Source: an uncultured Lachnospiraceae bacterium
GTDB taxonomy: Bacteria > Bacillota > Clostridia > Lachnospirales > Lachnospiraceae
DNA: 64,000 nt
Direction of reading: 5' to 3'
Assembly (NCBI GenBank): GCA_947626435.1
Contig: CANQSB010000001.1
Coordinates: forward strand, 292,535 to 356,534
Shown here: positions 19,365 to 28,488 of the stretch, piece by piece
How the letters are laid out: each line of letters opens with the position of its first letter
Position numbering within the stretch: position 1 is the stretch's first letter
The notes under the pieces: generated by a model
Told to the model about the DNA's origin: nothing
What the model saw: only the letters and a program-made list of their open reading frames with translations
Database searches by the model: none
Translations under genes and position numbers: made by a program

Positions 19365-19636
19365 GCCCGAGAGGAGAAATATATCCCATTCAGACCCGAG
19401 GATTTGGCGTAAGCACAAATCCGAAAACGGAACTTAGATTTTCTTAGGCGTTGTTCTTTAACGCCTTAGAAAATCTTTCCGTTTTGCTTGCGCTTAGTGG
19501 AAAGCGTAGCGGTACTAAGTTCAGCGGCGCTGTAAAAGGAGCTGCGCTTTTACGCGTGCTGCGCCTTTTGCAGCATGATTCACTAAGTACCGACGCTTTC
19601 CAATGGTCTTCATGGGATATATTTCTCCTCTCGGGC
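19365..19636. repeat. Family A palindromic element, copy 3 (272 bp, with an extra arm)
   Basis: Perfect 25-bp outer arms at 19365-19389 and 19612-19636 (GCCCGAGAGGAG..., ...ATATCCCAT). The core is related to copies 1 and 2 but inverted. An extra stem-loop is inserted on one side: AGATTTTCTTAGGCGTT pairs imperfectly with the AACGCCTTAGAAAATCT segment, 19437-19476. It ends 73 bases past the lipoprotein stop. Confidence 0.8.
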
Positions 19637-19709
19637 TGTTTACTGGCTTGTGCTAAGTTTGAATAACGCGAGGGGAATTATTATTATTTCTAGCCTCAAA
19701 TTATACTGC

Positions 19710-20534
19710 TTAATCATCAATGCCGAAGCCGTATTCTAGGTTGTCCTCTGCGTCGTCGAGTTTATCTTCGAGTTTGTCAAGGGCGCGCTCGTAGCTTTTG
19801 TATTCGTCGCGTGTCATGGCTTTCTGGTTGTATTGGCTTTCTAGCCAGTCTTCGTACTGGTCAAGTGAGTTGTCGATTTGCTCTGCTGTCTGTTTGTAGG
19901 TGAAAAATTGCTCGATTGATTTATTGGCGCTGCTTGCAAGGATGGATGCTACATCATTGGTAAAGCTGTCAACTGTGGCTGAAAGTTCGTCGAGCTTTGT
20001 CTGGGCTGTGGATTGCTGCGTATTTGCATTTTCTGTCGTGGCGTTTGTTGTTTGGCTTGATGTGTTCGCGGATGGCTGTAATGAACTTGTGTGGTGAATG
20101 TCTTCATGGTGTTCCTCGTAATGTGTTGATGCGCTTGCTGCGGACTGCTGCTGTGTTGGTTGGGCATTTTGGTTATTCTGCTGAGCTGATGACTGGGCAG
20201 CGTCTTGGCTTTCTTGCGGCTGTGTTGAAGACTGAACCGTATCTTGATTCTCCTGTGGCTGCGCCGAAGTTTGGGAAGCATCCTGATTGCCTGATGTTTC
20301 AGAAACCTGTGTATCATCCGAAATCATAAGGCTTGATGATGCAAATAGGCTCTCCAGCGTTTTCTTCGCTTCTGTTTCCGCGCTAAGCTCCTGCTGAAGC
20401 TCGCTTACCTGCTGTTGGAGCTCGGAAATCTGCTGCTGAAGCTCATCATTCTGTTTTGCCGCCGTATCATTCTGGCAGCCTGATAATAAAAGTACAGTTG
20501 TTATTCCTATTGCCGTTAATTTTGATTTCTTCAT
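19710..20534 (-). CDS. Putative lipoprotein with a Gln/Ser-rich linker
   Basis: 274 residues. The signal sequence MKKSKLTAIGITTVLLLSGC has a clear lipobox (LLSGC, lipidated Cys20). It is followed by a Gln-rich coiled coil (about 25-60), then a long Gln/Ser/Thr/Asn low-complexity linker (about 75-185) with repeated blocks such as QPQESQDAAQSS and QPQENQDTVQSS. A C-terminal helical segment (about 190-274) is rich in Lys/Asp/Glu/Tyr. Likely anchored on the outside of the membrane; function unknown. ATG 20534 is preceded by GGAGG ten bases upstream. The linker repeats should vary in length between strains. Confidence 0.75.
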   Translation of the reverse strand: MKKSKLTAIGITTVLLLSGCQNDTAAKQNDELQQQISELQQQVSELQQELSAETEAKKTLESLFASSSLMISDDTQVSETSGNQDASQTSAQPQENQDTVQSSTQPQESQDAAQSSAQQNNQNAQPTQQQSAASASTHYEEHHEDIHHTSSLQPSANTSSQTTNATTENANTQQSTAQTKLDELSATVDSFTNDVASILASSANKSIEQFFTYKQTAEQIDNSLDQYEDWLESQYNQKAMTRDEYKSYERALDKLEDKLDDAEDNLEYGFGIDD

Positions 20535-20770
20535 AATACTAATTCCTCCATTCTCGATGCATAGGGGATGCCGCACTAAGGAACATAAGCAAAAAATATG
20601 GCACCATCAATCCGGACACAATACCATATTTTGTATACTTAATCTCAAGTGCGACAGCTCCTATCCTCATTCTACTACAATATATTTATGGCTAATGTTT
20701 TTACAATCAGCAATAAATTGCTGTTCTTTCTTAATTATAAAATATTCAATGCTTATCTTATACTTATACT

Positions 20771-21112
20771 TTATACAAATTCCTCACGCATTGGATTGAA
20801 TATGTCAAGAAGTATTCCCTCTTTTAGACATACGCAGCCATGTTCTATTGAATTTCTTTTCAAAAGCGCGTCGCCTGCCTTTACAATTTTCTTTTCTCCG
20901 TCAATCGTAAACTCAAACTCGCCTGACACCACATAGGTAATCTGCGTGTGCGGGTGGTGATGCATTGCGCCGACTGCGCCCTTTTTGAAATGATTCTCCA
21001 CGCACATCATCTCATCAGCGTATGCGAGGATTTTTCGCTCCACGCCCTCACCGCATGCCTCGCTATCAATGTCACTGTTAAAATTCCAGATGTTATTTTT
21101 TGTTGTTTTCAT
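20771..21112 (-). CDS. Cupin domain protein
   Basis: 113 residues forming a single cupin barrel: motif 1 region HFKKGAVGAMHHHPHTQITYVVSGEFEF (three histidines plus Glu), and motif 2 AGDALLKRNSIEHGCVCLKEG. The metal-binding pattern is complete. Such stand-alone cupins often act on sugars or as sensors; no substrate can be assigned. ATG follows a GGAGGAATTTATT leader. It is divergent from the ArsR-type regulator at 21484, which may control it. Confidence 0.8.
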   Translation of the reverse strand: MKTTKNNIWNFNSDIDSEACGEGVERKILAYADEMMCVENHFKKGAVGAMHHHPHTQITYVVSGEFEFTIDGEKKIVKAGDALLKRNSIEHGCVCLKEGILLDIFNPMREEFV

Positions 21113-21329
21113 AAATAAATTCCTCCGTTTTGACTATGTATAGTTTTGCATAAACATAAATTTACCTGTGCATTTAACCTTGTTTATCAATTTCTTTCAG
21201 AATACACCTTATTTGCGATTTTGTCTACTGTTATGATTTATTTTAGATTTTGTTTAAGAAAACAACATTTCTTTAGATTTTTATCCTCAAAAGCCTTTTT
21301 ATTTTGATTTTAAGTAAATTGTTTTAATA

Positions 21330-21358
21330 TTGACTTTAACAAATATTGCCAATATACT
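21330..21358 (+). promoter_or_regulatory. Promoter of the ArsR-type regulator
   Basis: TTGACT (21330-21335), a 17-base spacer, TATACT (21353-21358), near consensus. This leaves a leader of about 118 bases that includes the palindrome at 21424. Confidence 0.75.
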
Positions 21359-21423
21359 TAAACTATATTATAAACATCAAAAATGCGCTTTATAATCATA
21401 TTTGTGGTGTATAGGACACGACC

Positions 21424-21455
21424 TTTATTAAAAACAAAAGGCTGCTTTTAATAAA
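21424..21455. promoter_or_regulatory. Palindrome in the regulator leader
   Basis: Perfect 10-bp arms TTTATTAAAA and TTTTAATAAA separated by 12 bases, ending 28 bases before the regulator ATG. A likely autoregulatory site for the ArsR-type protein (inference). Confidence 0.5.
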
Positions 21456-21483
21456 ATATATTATTTGAACGGAGGAAATATTT

Positions 21484-22392
21484 ATGCTGTATTTTCGCTC
21501 AATAAGCGATGCTGAAAATGTATTCAAGGCCCTCAGCGCTCCTATGCGCTTAAGACTTATGGAACTGATTTATCGCAACAGCACGCTCAGCATGAATGAG
21601 ATTGCGGAAACGCTTGGCATCACAAACGGCGCTGTGTCCATACATGTCGCCAAGCTTGAGGATGCGGGGCTTGTGCGCGTTGAGGCAACATCAGGCAAGC
21701 GCGGCACTATGAAGCTTGTGCGTCCAAGGCACGACAGGCTTGTGATTGACCTTGAGCCCCAGGCGGAGACACGCCCATGCTACTCTGACGATATACGCGT
21801 CGGGTATTATACGGCTTCAAATGTCGCTCCGTTGTGCGGCATTGCTACGGACAAGACTGTTATCGGTTCACTTGACAATCCCAAAGCGTTTTCATTCCCC
21901 GAAAGGTTTAATGCCGGAATTTTATGGTTTTCAAGCGGATATATCGAGTATAACCTGCCAAATCATTTGCAGGATGGAGAAAACCTGAATGAACTTCAGA
22001 TTTCCTTTGAGATTTCCTCGTGCGCGCCAAACGCCGACGAAGATTTTCCGTCCGATATTTATTTTTCGATAAACGGAATTATGCTGGGAAAATGGGTTTG
22101 TCCCGGCAATTACGGTGGACGGCGCGGATACATATCGCCTGAATGGTGGGAGGACTCGTCAAAGCAGTATGGTCTTTTGAAAACGCTCATTATTAATAAT
22201 GAAGGAGTTTTTATTGACGGCACGAACAGGCTCTCCGAAGTTTCGCTTAAATCGCTTGGCATTGATTACAACAGTTATATTACTTTCCGCATTGAAGTGC
22301 CGAAAAATACGGCTAACTGCGGCGGCTGCGTCCTCTTTGGCGAGGAATTCGGCGACCATAATCAGGCTATACAGATAAAAGCTTACTATTAA
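21484..22392 (+). CDS. ArsR-type winged-helix regulator with a large C-terminal ligand-like domain
   Basis: 302 residues. Residues 8-80 form an ArsR-type winged helix (VFKALSAPMRLRLMELIY, MNEIAETLGITNGAVSIHVAKLEDAGLV). Residues 95-302 are a beta-rich domain unlike the short dimerisation helix of classical ArsR proteins. Its aromatic- and Gly-rich runs (PGNYGGRRGYISPEWW, LWFSSGYIEYNL) recall carbohydrate-binding beta-sandwiches, but no family can be named from sequence alone. No metal-binding Cys pair of the ArsR alpha3 type is visible. The start has GGAGG 7-8 bases upstream. Confidence 0.75.
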   Translation: MLYFRSISDAENVFKALSAPMRLRLMELIYRNSTLSMNEIAETLGITNGAVSIHVAKLEDAGLVRVEATSGKRGTMKLVRPRHDRLVIDLEPQAETRPCYSDDIRVGYYTASNVAPLCGIATDKTVIGSLDNPKAFSFPERFNAGILWFSSGYIEYNLPNHLQDGENLNELQISFEISSCAPNADEDFPSDIYFSINGIMLGKWVCPGNYGGRRGYISPEWWEDSSKQYGLLKTLIINNEGVFIDGTNRLSEVSLKSLGIDYNSYITFRIEVPKNTANCGGCVLFGEEFGDHNQAIQIKAYY

Positions 22393-22520
22393 TAACAAAT
22401 TTTATTTCCATATTTCTCCTCTCATAATAATAAGCAATTTTTCAGAAAATATTACTGTAACTATTGATTGCTTTTAGCTTGAATATGCGCAAAATACAGC
22501 GCGGAAATGAGGTATTTATT

Positions 22521-22988
22521 ATGGAAAATTCCGCTTCTTGCAACTGTAATTTTACCGCTGAAACGCTTGCAATGGGCTCATTTCCTATGCAGGAATGGTG
22601 CGAGCCGTATGAACTTGGCACTGCGCTTTACAGCGGCACTATTTTTCCTTGCCTTAACCTGAATTTTTATGCCGCGGAGGATATTCCTTGCCCGTTCTGC
22701 GGCAAAGCGGCTGACGCAAAGCTTTCCGAGCAGGAAAAGGCGCTCGACGATATATGTATGGTGGGCTTTGCGATAAACGACCTCACGCTTTATCTTGACA
22801 CCCACCCTGACTGCCCGAACGGCACAAAGCTTCTCAAGGAGCTTTTGCAGAAGCGCCTTGACGGTCTTGCTGATTATGCGAAAAAGTATAATCCGCTTAC
22901 GCAGCTTTCAATCGTGACGGGAACGCCTGACACTGACAAATACGCATGGGACGAAGGTCCTTTGCCTTGGGAAGGGGGTAATCTATAA
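22521..22988 (+). CDS. Spore coat protein, CotJA-CotJB fusion
   Basis: 155 residues. Residues about 14-62 match CotJA (LAMGSFPMQEWCEPYELG, ALYSGTIFPCLNLNF). Residues about 70-155 match CotJB (GFAINDLTLYLDTHPDC, a helix, KYNPLTQLSIV, then the Trp-rich ending YAWDEGPLPWEGG). In Bacillus these are two genes, cotJA and cotJB; here they are one frame. Linker-region cysteines CPFCGK and CNC near the N terminus are additions. The stop overlaps the cotJC ATG by one base. The ribosome site at ATG 22521 is weak. Confidence 0.85.
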   Translation: MENSASCNCNFTAETLAMGSFPMQEWCEPYELGTALYSGTIFPCLNLNFYAAEDIPCPFCGKAADAKLSEQEKALDDICMVGFAINDLTLYLDTHPDCPNGTKLLKELLQKRLDGLADYAKKYNPLTQLSIVTGTPDTDKYAWDEGPLPWEGGNL

Positions 22989-23623
22989 TGTGGGCTTATG
23001 AGAAAAGACTTCAATATCCTGTAAAAATAAAAAAGACCTGCCCTAAGACGGCACAGCTTATCATCAGCCAGTACGGCGGACCTGACGGCGAGCTTTCGGC
23101 ATCAATGAGGTATCTTGCTCAGAGATATTCTATGCCTGTCAAAAAAGTCGGCGGGCTTTTGACCGATATCGGCACTGAGGAGATAAACCATATGGAAATT
23201 ATCTGCGCTATGGTTTACCAGCTTACGAAAAACCTTACGCCTGAACAGGCAAAGGAGGCGGGGTTTGACGCATACTATATCGACCACACCACAGGGCTTT
23301 GGCCGCAGGCGGCGGCAGGCGTGCCGTTTACCTCGCTTGAGTTTCAGTCAAAAGGGGACGCGTTTGCTGACCTTTACGAGGATCTTGCTGCGGAACAGAA
23401 AGCGCGCACTGTGTATGACAACCTGCTGCGCGTGATTGACGAGCCTGATGTGAGGGCTCCGCTGAAATATCTCAGGCAGCGCGAGATAGTGCATTTCCAG
23501 CGGTTTGGCGAGGCTGTCGAGATGGTTAAGGATAAGTTGGACTTTAAGAATTTTTATTACTTTAATGCGGAGTTTGATAAGAAGATGTTTGATAAGAAGA
23601 TATGTGACAAAAGCGTTAAGTAG
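22988..23623 (+). CDS. cotJC: CotJC, manganese catalase family spore coat protein
   Basis: 211-residue manganese-catalase-like protein. The four-helix di-manganese ligands are visible as ELSASMRYLAQRY, IGTEEINHMEI, AEQKARTVYDNL and REIVHFQRFGEAV. It belongs to the CotJC group found in the spore coat, made in the mother cell. It is co-transcribed with the CotJA-CotJB fusion (TAATG junction). A hairpin follows at 23639. Confidence 0.92.
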   Translation: MWAYEKRLQYPVKIKKTCPKTAQLIISQYGGPDGELSASMRYLAQRYSMPVKKVGGLLTDIGTEEINHMEIICAMVYQLTKNLTPEQAKEAGFDAYYIDHTTGLWPQAAAGVPFTSLEFQSKGDAFADLYEDLAAEQKARTVYDNLLRVIDEPDVRAPLKYLRQREIVHFQRFGEAVEMVKDKLDFKNFYYFNAEFDKKMFDKKICDKSVK

Positions 23624-23638
23624 GTGACGGTTGGAAAA

Positions 23639-23671
23639 CGGCTATGGAATTTTTGAATGATTTCATAGCCG
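23639..23671. terminator. Hairpin after cotJC, probably bidirectional terminator
   Basis: Stem CGGCTATGGAA/TTTCATAGCCG (one mismatch), 16 bases past cotJC. A U-tract (CGTTTTCC) exists only on the minus side, so plus-strand termination would be weak. Its minus-strand sequence nearly equals the plus-strand hairpin at 34788; see findings. Confidence 0.55.
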
Positions 23672-23940
23672 ATTCCCGGCAATAATCGTATTAGCTTCCT
23701 GACACAGTAATTCCTTCCTCGCGGATGGTAAAGCCATAAATTCCGTATCGCATATTGGAACCGCCTTATAGCTGCTCATTCCAACAACCTTAGTTGTTTA
23801 AGTCTTGGATAGCAAATCTTATGCGTTTTTCACGAGATATTCACAAGGTATTCGCAAGATAACATTTCCCCAAAAATCACATGTTTTGCGCCTATTTTTA
23901 GGATTTTCAAAAGATTATCACGAGATACTCACAAGATATT

Positions 23941-24052
23941 TTAGTTCATTTGCTTCTTTAAAATATCCATTACTATCTGCATCTGTGTAAGAAACTCTAC
24001 ACTCTCAATCCCAATAGTATATTTAGTTGATGGTCCATTAGATGTTTTTTGC
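23941..24052 (-). pseudogene. Start-less C-terminal relic of an unknown protein
   Basis: Minus-strand open frame of about 36 codons ending TAA at 23941. It reads like real protein (GPSTKYTIGIESVEFLTQ, VMDILKKQMN) but has no start or ribosome site, and in-frame TAG and TGA stops precede it at about 24053-24060. Probably the remaining tail of a deleted gene; the family is not recognised. Confidence 0.35.
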
Positions 24053-24085
24053 CACTATCATATCATTTTTTTAATCCGGCACTTT

Positions 24086-27000
24086 TCAATAGGCAAGTCC
24101 AAACCACTTCTCCACCAATTCCCCCAGCTTCCCTTCCTTCGCCGCCTCCGCTGCATCTGCCTCCACGAAGTTATGTGTTTCCTCTTTCAGCTCCTTATCG
24201 AATCCCAGAATATAATTCGTAGCAATCAGATAAATAATCCGAGTCGGCGCCATTCCGTACACTTGCTTCTGCAGGATATGGCGGATGCGTTCTTTATCGT
24301 CCGGGTATGCCGCCTTGATTGCCTCACTGCGATACAACCGCTTTACTATCTCTGTTATATAAAGCCCCGATTTCATATACAAATCGGCAAATGTTTTCTC
24401 CGGATCGTCAAAGCAGCCCGGATTGTTTGCTTCGAGCTCGTCCACCATCTTTGCCACTACCCATCGCGGCGTAAAAATCTGGTTCGTCTTCTGCGGCGGT
24501 ATATAGTCAAAAATATCTTCCTCCAATGTTTCATCAAAATAGTTGGCAAGCTGCTCTTTTTTCTTCCAAAATTCCTCTATGGAATCATTAAAAACCACCT
24601 CGTCAAACAGATGCCCCGCAAAATATTCTTTTTCTCCGGTCTCAGGGTTTTCGCGTTCGCCGCCGTCTCGCAGGAAACGGAAGTCATCTTGCGTAATCCC
24701 TGTAACTTCAAGAAATACATCGTCTTCCACATGAGCGTCAAAATTGGCAAGCGTCAGATTGCCGTTGCCGTATGCCATGATAAAGCTTGGAATCGTGCGG
24801 GAAAAGCCGCGCAGATGCGCCCTGATTTCGTCCTCCGCGGTTCGTTTTTTCTGCTCGGCTTTATGCTGTTCCAACCGTTCCAACAAATCCTTCGGCTTAT
24901 CCTCAATCGTTTTCTGCACACTATCCTGAACCGTCTTAACAAAAGCAGCCATCGCCTCGTCCATGCTCGACTTAAATTCCGCATCCGCCGCTTGTATTTC
25001 CTGCTCTGTCTCGGCTTCTTTCTGTTTCCTTTCAAACTCTGTCTTGGCAATCATCGCCTGCTGCCTATAGTCGCCTTGGATTTTGGCAAAGGTACTCTCG
25101 ATTTCATTGTCAATCTGTCTTTCCAGACGATTCTGCACACCCTTTTTTACATCATATTTGTTCATTGCAGGCGTAAAAACATTCTGCTTAACGGTTTCTT
25201 TTACGCTGTCTACCAGCGTTTTCACCTGACTGTCATCATATACGCTGCTTTCGGCAACCGCATTTACCTGTTCCTGCAGAGCCTCGGTCATCTGCTCATA
25301 TACTTTCCTGCCAAACAATTCCTGCGTTTTTCCTATCACAATTTCATTGGAAATCACGACTTCCCCATTTTCGTCAACTTTCACATTGGAAATTTCCTCT
25401 AAGGCGTCCTGCCTGTTTTTCTTCTGTTCTTCGTAGGCAGGCGTCAACTTTTCCACAATCTCCCGAACAACGCCCGGCGCGCCAAATACATTGCTGATAT
25501 TCTGAAAAAGGAAATTGGACAAAAAGCCTCTGCGTACCACTTCCTGACTCTTGATTTTTCTTGGAATGGAAAGAACGGAAGCCGCATCCAGCTCTACCAT
25601 TCTGCCTTCTTCATCCTCGCCCAGCACCGGGAAAAAATTAAGCAAACGCCTGATGTTAGCTTTTCTTTCCTCTCCCGTCCCACGACCGATAACGGTATTG
25701 ACCGACAAATTGTTTGCAAACTCATCAAAAATAATAAGCGTTCTTGCCGGATCAAAGTCAAAAATATATGCCGTTTCTTTGCGGTAACGCTGCCCGTTTC
25801 TGGTCAGAATACAGGGATTCTGCGCGCGAAACGCCGCCTGCATATAGGAAGACGGACTTTTCATATTGCAGAGCATCAGCACGCCGCTCCATTCAGGAAT
25901 CGTAACGCCCACCGTAAGCTGTCCGACGCTCAGAGTAATGGTCTTGTCATATTCCGCGACCGCCGCTTTCACTTTATCAAATGCCGCCTCCGCCGCTTCT
26001 TCGTCTTCCACCCGCCCGTCTCCGGCAGCCAAAACCACATGGTACTCCCGAAACACTTCATCCTCTTTTAGCAGCCTTTTCAATGCTTTCGCGCTGTTCA
26101 CGCGGTTTAACAGCCACAAAGTATGGGATAATTCCTCCCTAAGCTCCGGTGTGGAAAAAGGATATTTCTCCTGCGTAACCAGCGCATGAAGAAATTTGCG
26201 GATTTCTTCCTCATGTATAAACTTACCGCTCTCATCTGTCATAAAAAACTCATTTAAGTCAAAGGCATAGTCAACGCTTTCCTCACTTTCCGGAAGCTCC
26301 ATGCCCTTTTTAATCCGGTCATAAATCATATTGGATAATTGGTAGGTATACATGGCAAGCCGGGGCAGCGCCTCATAGGGATTGTAGTCCTCGCCGTTCC
26401 ATTTTTCTTTCGCAGCCTGCTCATCTGCATAAGACCAGTTGAAAATCTGATTTTGTGAAAACTGTTCACTTGCCAGCGCTTTAAAAGGCGTTCCGGACAG
26501 GTACAGGGTGTGTTTTCTGGAAATATTGCGAAATGCCCTGTCTGTGCGCATTGTGTCAACGCCTTCCTGCGCCTCGTCAACGATTAGAAGGTCAAACTCC
26601 ATTCCCTTTTGTAATTTGCCAAATTCATCCCGGTATTCTTTTGCCATCCAGCGCAGTTTATCGTATTCTCCGCCAAAATAAACCGAACCCTTTAACCCCT
26701 GCAGAGATTCAAAGGCAACCACGCCTTTCTGTTCTTCTTCACCCCATATCCGCATCGCTTTCGTGTATTCGTTTCTCGACATAACGCCGGATTTCCCGTT
26801 CAATGCGTCCGTATCGGAGACAAAACACAGCTCGCCCCTCCAGCCGATAAATTTCCGGAAATCATCCGCCCAAGAATTGGCTATGCTCGGTCTGTTGGTA
26901 ACGATCAAAACCTTGGTAAATCCCATCTGGCGCACAAGGTCATAAGACGCCAGCGTTTTTCCAAATCTCGGTTTCGCATTCCACAGGAATTCCGTTCCGC

Positions 27001-27442
27001 CATTTTCAAAATATTGCTTTGTCATATTGACCGCTTCCTGCTGCTCTTTTCGCAAAGCATATGTACTCTTTTCTTCATTTTTCTGTATTTTTTCCCGTCT
27101 GGAAAAGGTATTAAAATAATCCTGAGACGCCTTTGCATCCACATGGAACCATTCTGTTCCGGGCGCACGCTCCACATTCAGATCCGATTCCAAAAATGCG
27201 TGAAAATCCCTGTCTGTAAAATATTCGCCCGAACCGTCCTTATACATGGCGTTATCCTGCCATGCCAGCACCCACTTAATGCCTGCCGTATGCGTCTGCT
27301 GGTTCAGCCTTTGGGAAACCGATTGTTTCTCCGTATAGCCAATCTTTGTCCAGCCGTCATGGTAGGTTACGCCCGGCGTATTGTAGGCATAAATCATCGG
27401 AACCACATGCGTGAAAGAGTGAATCTTTGGTGTATTGTTCAT
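24086..27442 (-). CDS. GIY-YIG / DEAD-box helicase / half-methylase restriction protein
   Basis: 1118 residues. Residues about 15-85 resemble a GIY-YIG nuclease of the T5orf172 type (MIYAYNTPG, WTKIGYTE). Residues 150-650 form a superfamily 2 helicase: Walker A AKPRFGKT (156-163), DEAQEG near 285, LYLSGTPFKAL, and motif V/VI-like AAFRAQNP. A charged coiled region spans 690-860. The C terminus (988-1118) looks like the front half of an N6-adenine methylase (QIFTPRWVV, FADLYMKSGLYITEIVKRL) but stops before the NPPY motif. The NPPY half is the separate gene just upstream. A probable DNA cleavage/translocation subunit. Confidence 0.8.
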   Translation of the reverse strand: MNNTPKIHSFTHVVPMIYAYNTPGVTYHDGWTKIGYTEKQSVSQRLNQQTHTAGIKWVLAWQDNAMYKDGSGEYFTDRDFHAFLESDLNVERAPGTEWFHVDAKASQDYFNTFSRREKIQKNEEKSTYALRKEQQEAVNMTKQYFENGGTEFLWNAKPRFGKTLASYDLVRQMGFTKVLIVTNRPSIANSWADDFRKFIGWRGELCFVSDTDALNGKSGVMSRNEYTKAMRIWGEEEQKGVVAFESLQGLKGSVYFGGEYDKLRWMAKEYRDEFGKLQKGMEFDLLIVDEAQEGVDTMRTDRAFRNISRKHTLYLSGTPFKALASEQFSQNQIFNWSYADEQAAKEKWNGEDYNPYEALPRLAMYTYQLSNMIYDRIKKGMELPESEESVDYAFDLNEFFMTDESGKFIHEEEIRKFLHALVTQEKYPFSTPELREELSHTLWLLNRVNSAKALKRLLKEDEVFREYHVVLAAGDGRVEDEEAAEAAFDKVKAAVAEYDKTITLSVGQLTVGVTIPEWSGVLMLCNMKSPSSYMQAAFRAQNPCILTRNGQRYRKETAYIFDFDPARTLIIFDEFANNLSVNTVIGRGTGEERKANIRRLLNFFPVLGEDEEGRMVELDAASVLSIPRKIKSQEVVRRGFLSNFLFQNISNVFGAPGVVREIVEKLTPAYEEQKKNRQDALEEISNVKVDENGEVVISNEIVIGKTQELFGRKVYEQMTEALQEQVNAVAESSVYDDSQVKTLVDSVKETVKQNVFTPAMNKYDVKKGVQNRLERQIDNEIESTFAKIQGDYRQQAMIAKTEFERKQKEAETEQEIQAADAEFKSSMDEAMAAFVKTVQDSVQKTIEDKPKDLLERLEQHKAEQKKRTAEDEIRAHLRGFSRTIPSFIMAYGNGNLTLANFDAHVEDDVFLEVTGITQDDFRFLRDGGERENPETGEKEYFAGHLFDEVVFNDSIEEFWKKKEQLANYFDETLEEDIFDYIPPQKTNQIFTPRWVVAKMVDELEANNPGCFDDPEKTFADLYMKSGLYITEIVKRLYRSEAIKAAYPDDKERIRHILQKQVYGMAPTRIIYLIATNYILGFDKELKEETHNFVEADAAEAAKEGKLGELVEKWFGLAY

Positions 27443-27443
27443 C

Positions 27444-28484
27444 TTATTCCATCTCCTTTACATGTGATTCAATGAAGTCGATTTCATTCTCATCCAAACC
27501 GTATTTCGCATAAAGCTGCCTGTCAATCTCTTTGATGGACTTTGACCAGTCAATGTCGGACATAGATGTAAAATCTTGTATTGGTATCATTTTCCATACT
27601 GGCTTATTTCCATTTTGTGTTACTTTTAATATACTCAACAGAGTTCTGGAAAACTTTGTTTTAACATATTTTTCTAATGCTTTTGCCTCCGATTTCGTCT
27701 GAAAATTTCCAATACTGATAAATGTCTCTGTCGCACCTATTTCCGGTTCTCCAATAATCGGCTGGCTCAATGCTTCCCCAAATGCACCACTGCCATTTGC
27801 CTGTGCAACATATAATTTATACGCATTTAAATTTTCTACATTATTCACATAATCCCTTCGAATATACTTATATACCCGCTCATTATTATCACGCCCTAAA
27901 ATTTGGATATACTCTTTTCCATCATCAGGCTTACAGTCGAAAAATATTTCCGGCAGCCTTTGAAAAATATTAGAAGACATATCATATGCATGTCCATTGC
28001 TCAGTTTTGATAAGGCATCTGGATTTTCTTTATGCATAACATCTGTCAACCGATATGAAGTCCTCGAATAAACAATATCGCTCAAACTTTTAAAATTATT
28101 ATGATTTATAACTTTATGCGATACTGTATTTACTTCCGCATACTGTGCAAATGCTTGAATAGCTCCAAAATTTTCATTCTTATTTCTATAGGTTATGGCT
28201 ATGCCGCCTTTAATAGGCGTGGATAATCCCGGAAAAATCTTATTACTATCCGGCTCATAATGAATGACTTTAAAATGTTCATCTTGTAACATTTTTTCAT
28301 TCCAAGATTTAGGCGTAGAGCCCGCATCAAAAAGGAATCTTGCCGGATGAATCAATTCTACCGCGTCTGCAATTTTATATGCCTCATCCATAAATAAATT
28401 ATAGATAGGTGGTGCATAATTTCGCATTTCACCGTTCGACTCGTCCTGATACGGCGGATTCCCAATAATAAAATCAAATTTCAT
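27444..28484 (-). CDS. Eco57I-type methylase half carrying NPPY
   Basis: 346 residues that begin abruptly at methylase motif IV: MKFDFIIGNPPYQDES. The catalytic NPPY lies at 9-12; then VELIHPARFLFDAG and a target-recognition-like region continue to about 330. The SAM-binding motif I and motif X are missing and must come from another polypeptide, either the 312-residue protein upstream or the helicase C terminus downstream. ATG has an AAAGGA site inside the end of the preceding gene. It ends one base before the helicase ATG. Confidence 0.8.
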   Translation of the reverse strand: MKFDFIIGNPPYQDESNGEMRNYAPPIYNLFMDEAYKIADAVELIHPARFLFDAGSTPKSWNEKMLQDEHFKVIHYEPDSNKIFPGLSTPIKGGIAITYRNKNENFGAIQAFAQYAEVNTVSHKVINHNNFKSLSDIVYSRTSYRLTDVMHKENPDALSKLSNGHAYDMSSNIFQRLPEIFFDCKPDDGKEYIQILGRDNNERVYKYIRRDYVNNVENLNAYKLYVAQANGSGAFGEALSQPIIGEPEIGATETFISIGNFQTKSEAKALEKYVKTKFSRTLLSILKVTQNGNKPVWKMIPIQDFTSMSDIDWSKSIKEIDRQLYAKYGLDENEIDFIESHVKEME

Positions 28485-28488
28485 AACA

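Larger units (their letters stand above)
21113..21483. other. Divergent AT-rich promoter region
   Basis: 371 bases between the cupin gene (minus) and the regulator gene (plus). It is very AT-rich and contains the plus-strand promoter and the palindrome listed separately. No small gene is evident. Confidence 0.6.
23624..24085. other. Intergenic region at the left edge of the defence patchwork
   Basis: 462 bases between cotJC (plus) and the helicase gene (minus). It contains the hairpin at 23639, a repeated CACGAGATA(T/C)TCACAAG motif (23829 and 23917), and a start-less coding relic on the minus strand at 23941-24052. No intact gene is seen. Confidence 0.6.

Noticed and set aside
24173..25402. 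409-codon plus-strand open frame opposite the helicase gene
   Set aside because: It lies wholly inside a well-supported gene on the other strand, has no ribosome site, and its composition (Leu/Phe/Arg-rich) is that of an antisense shadow.
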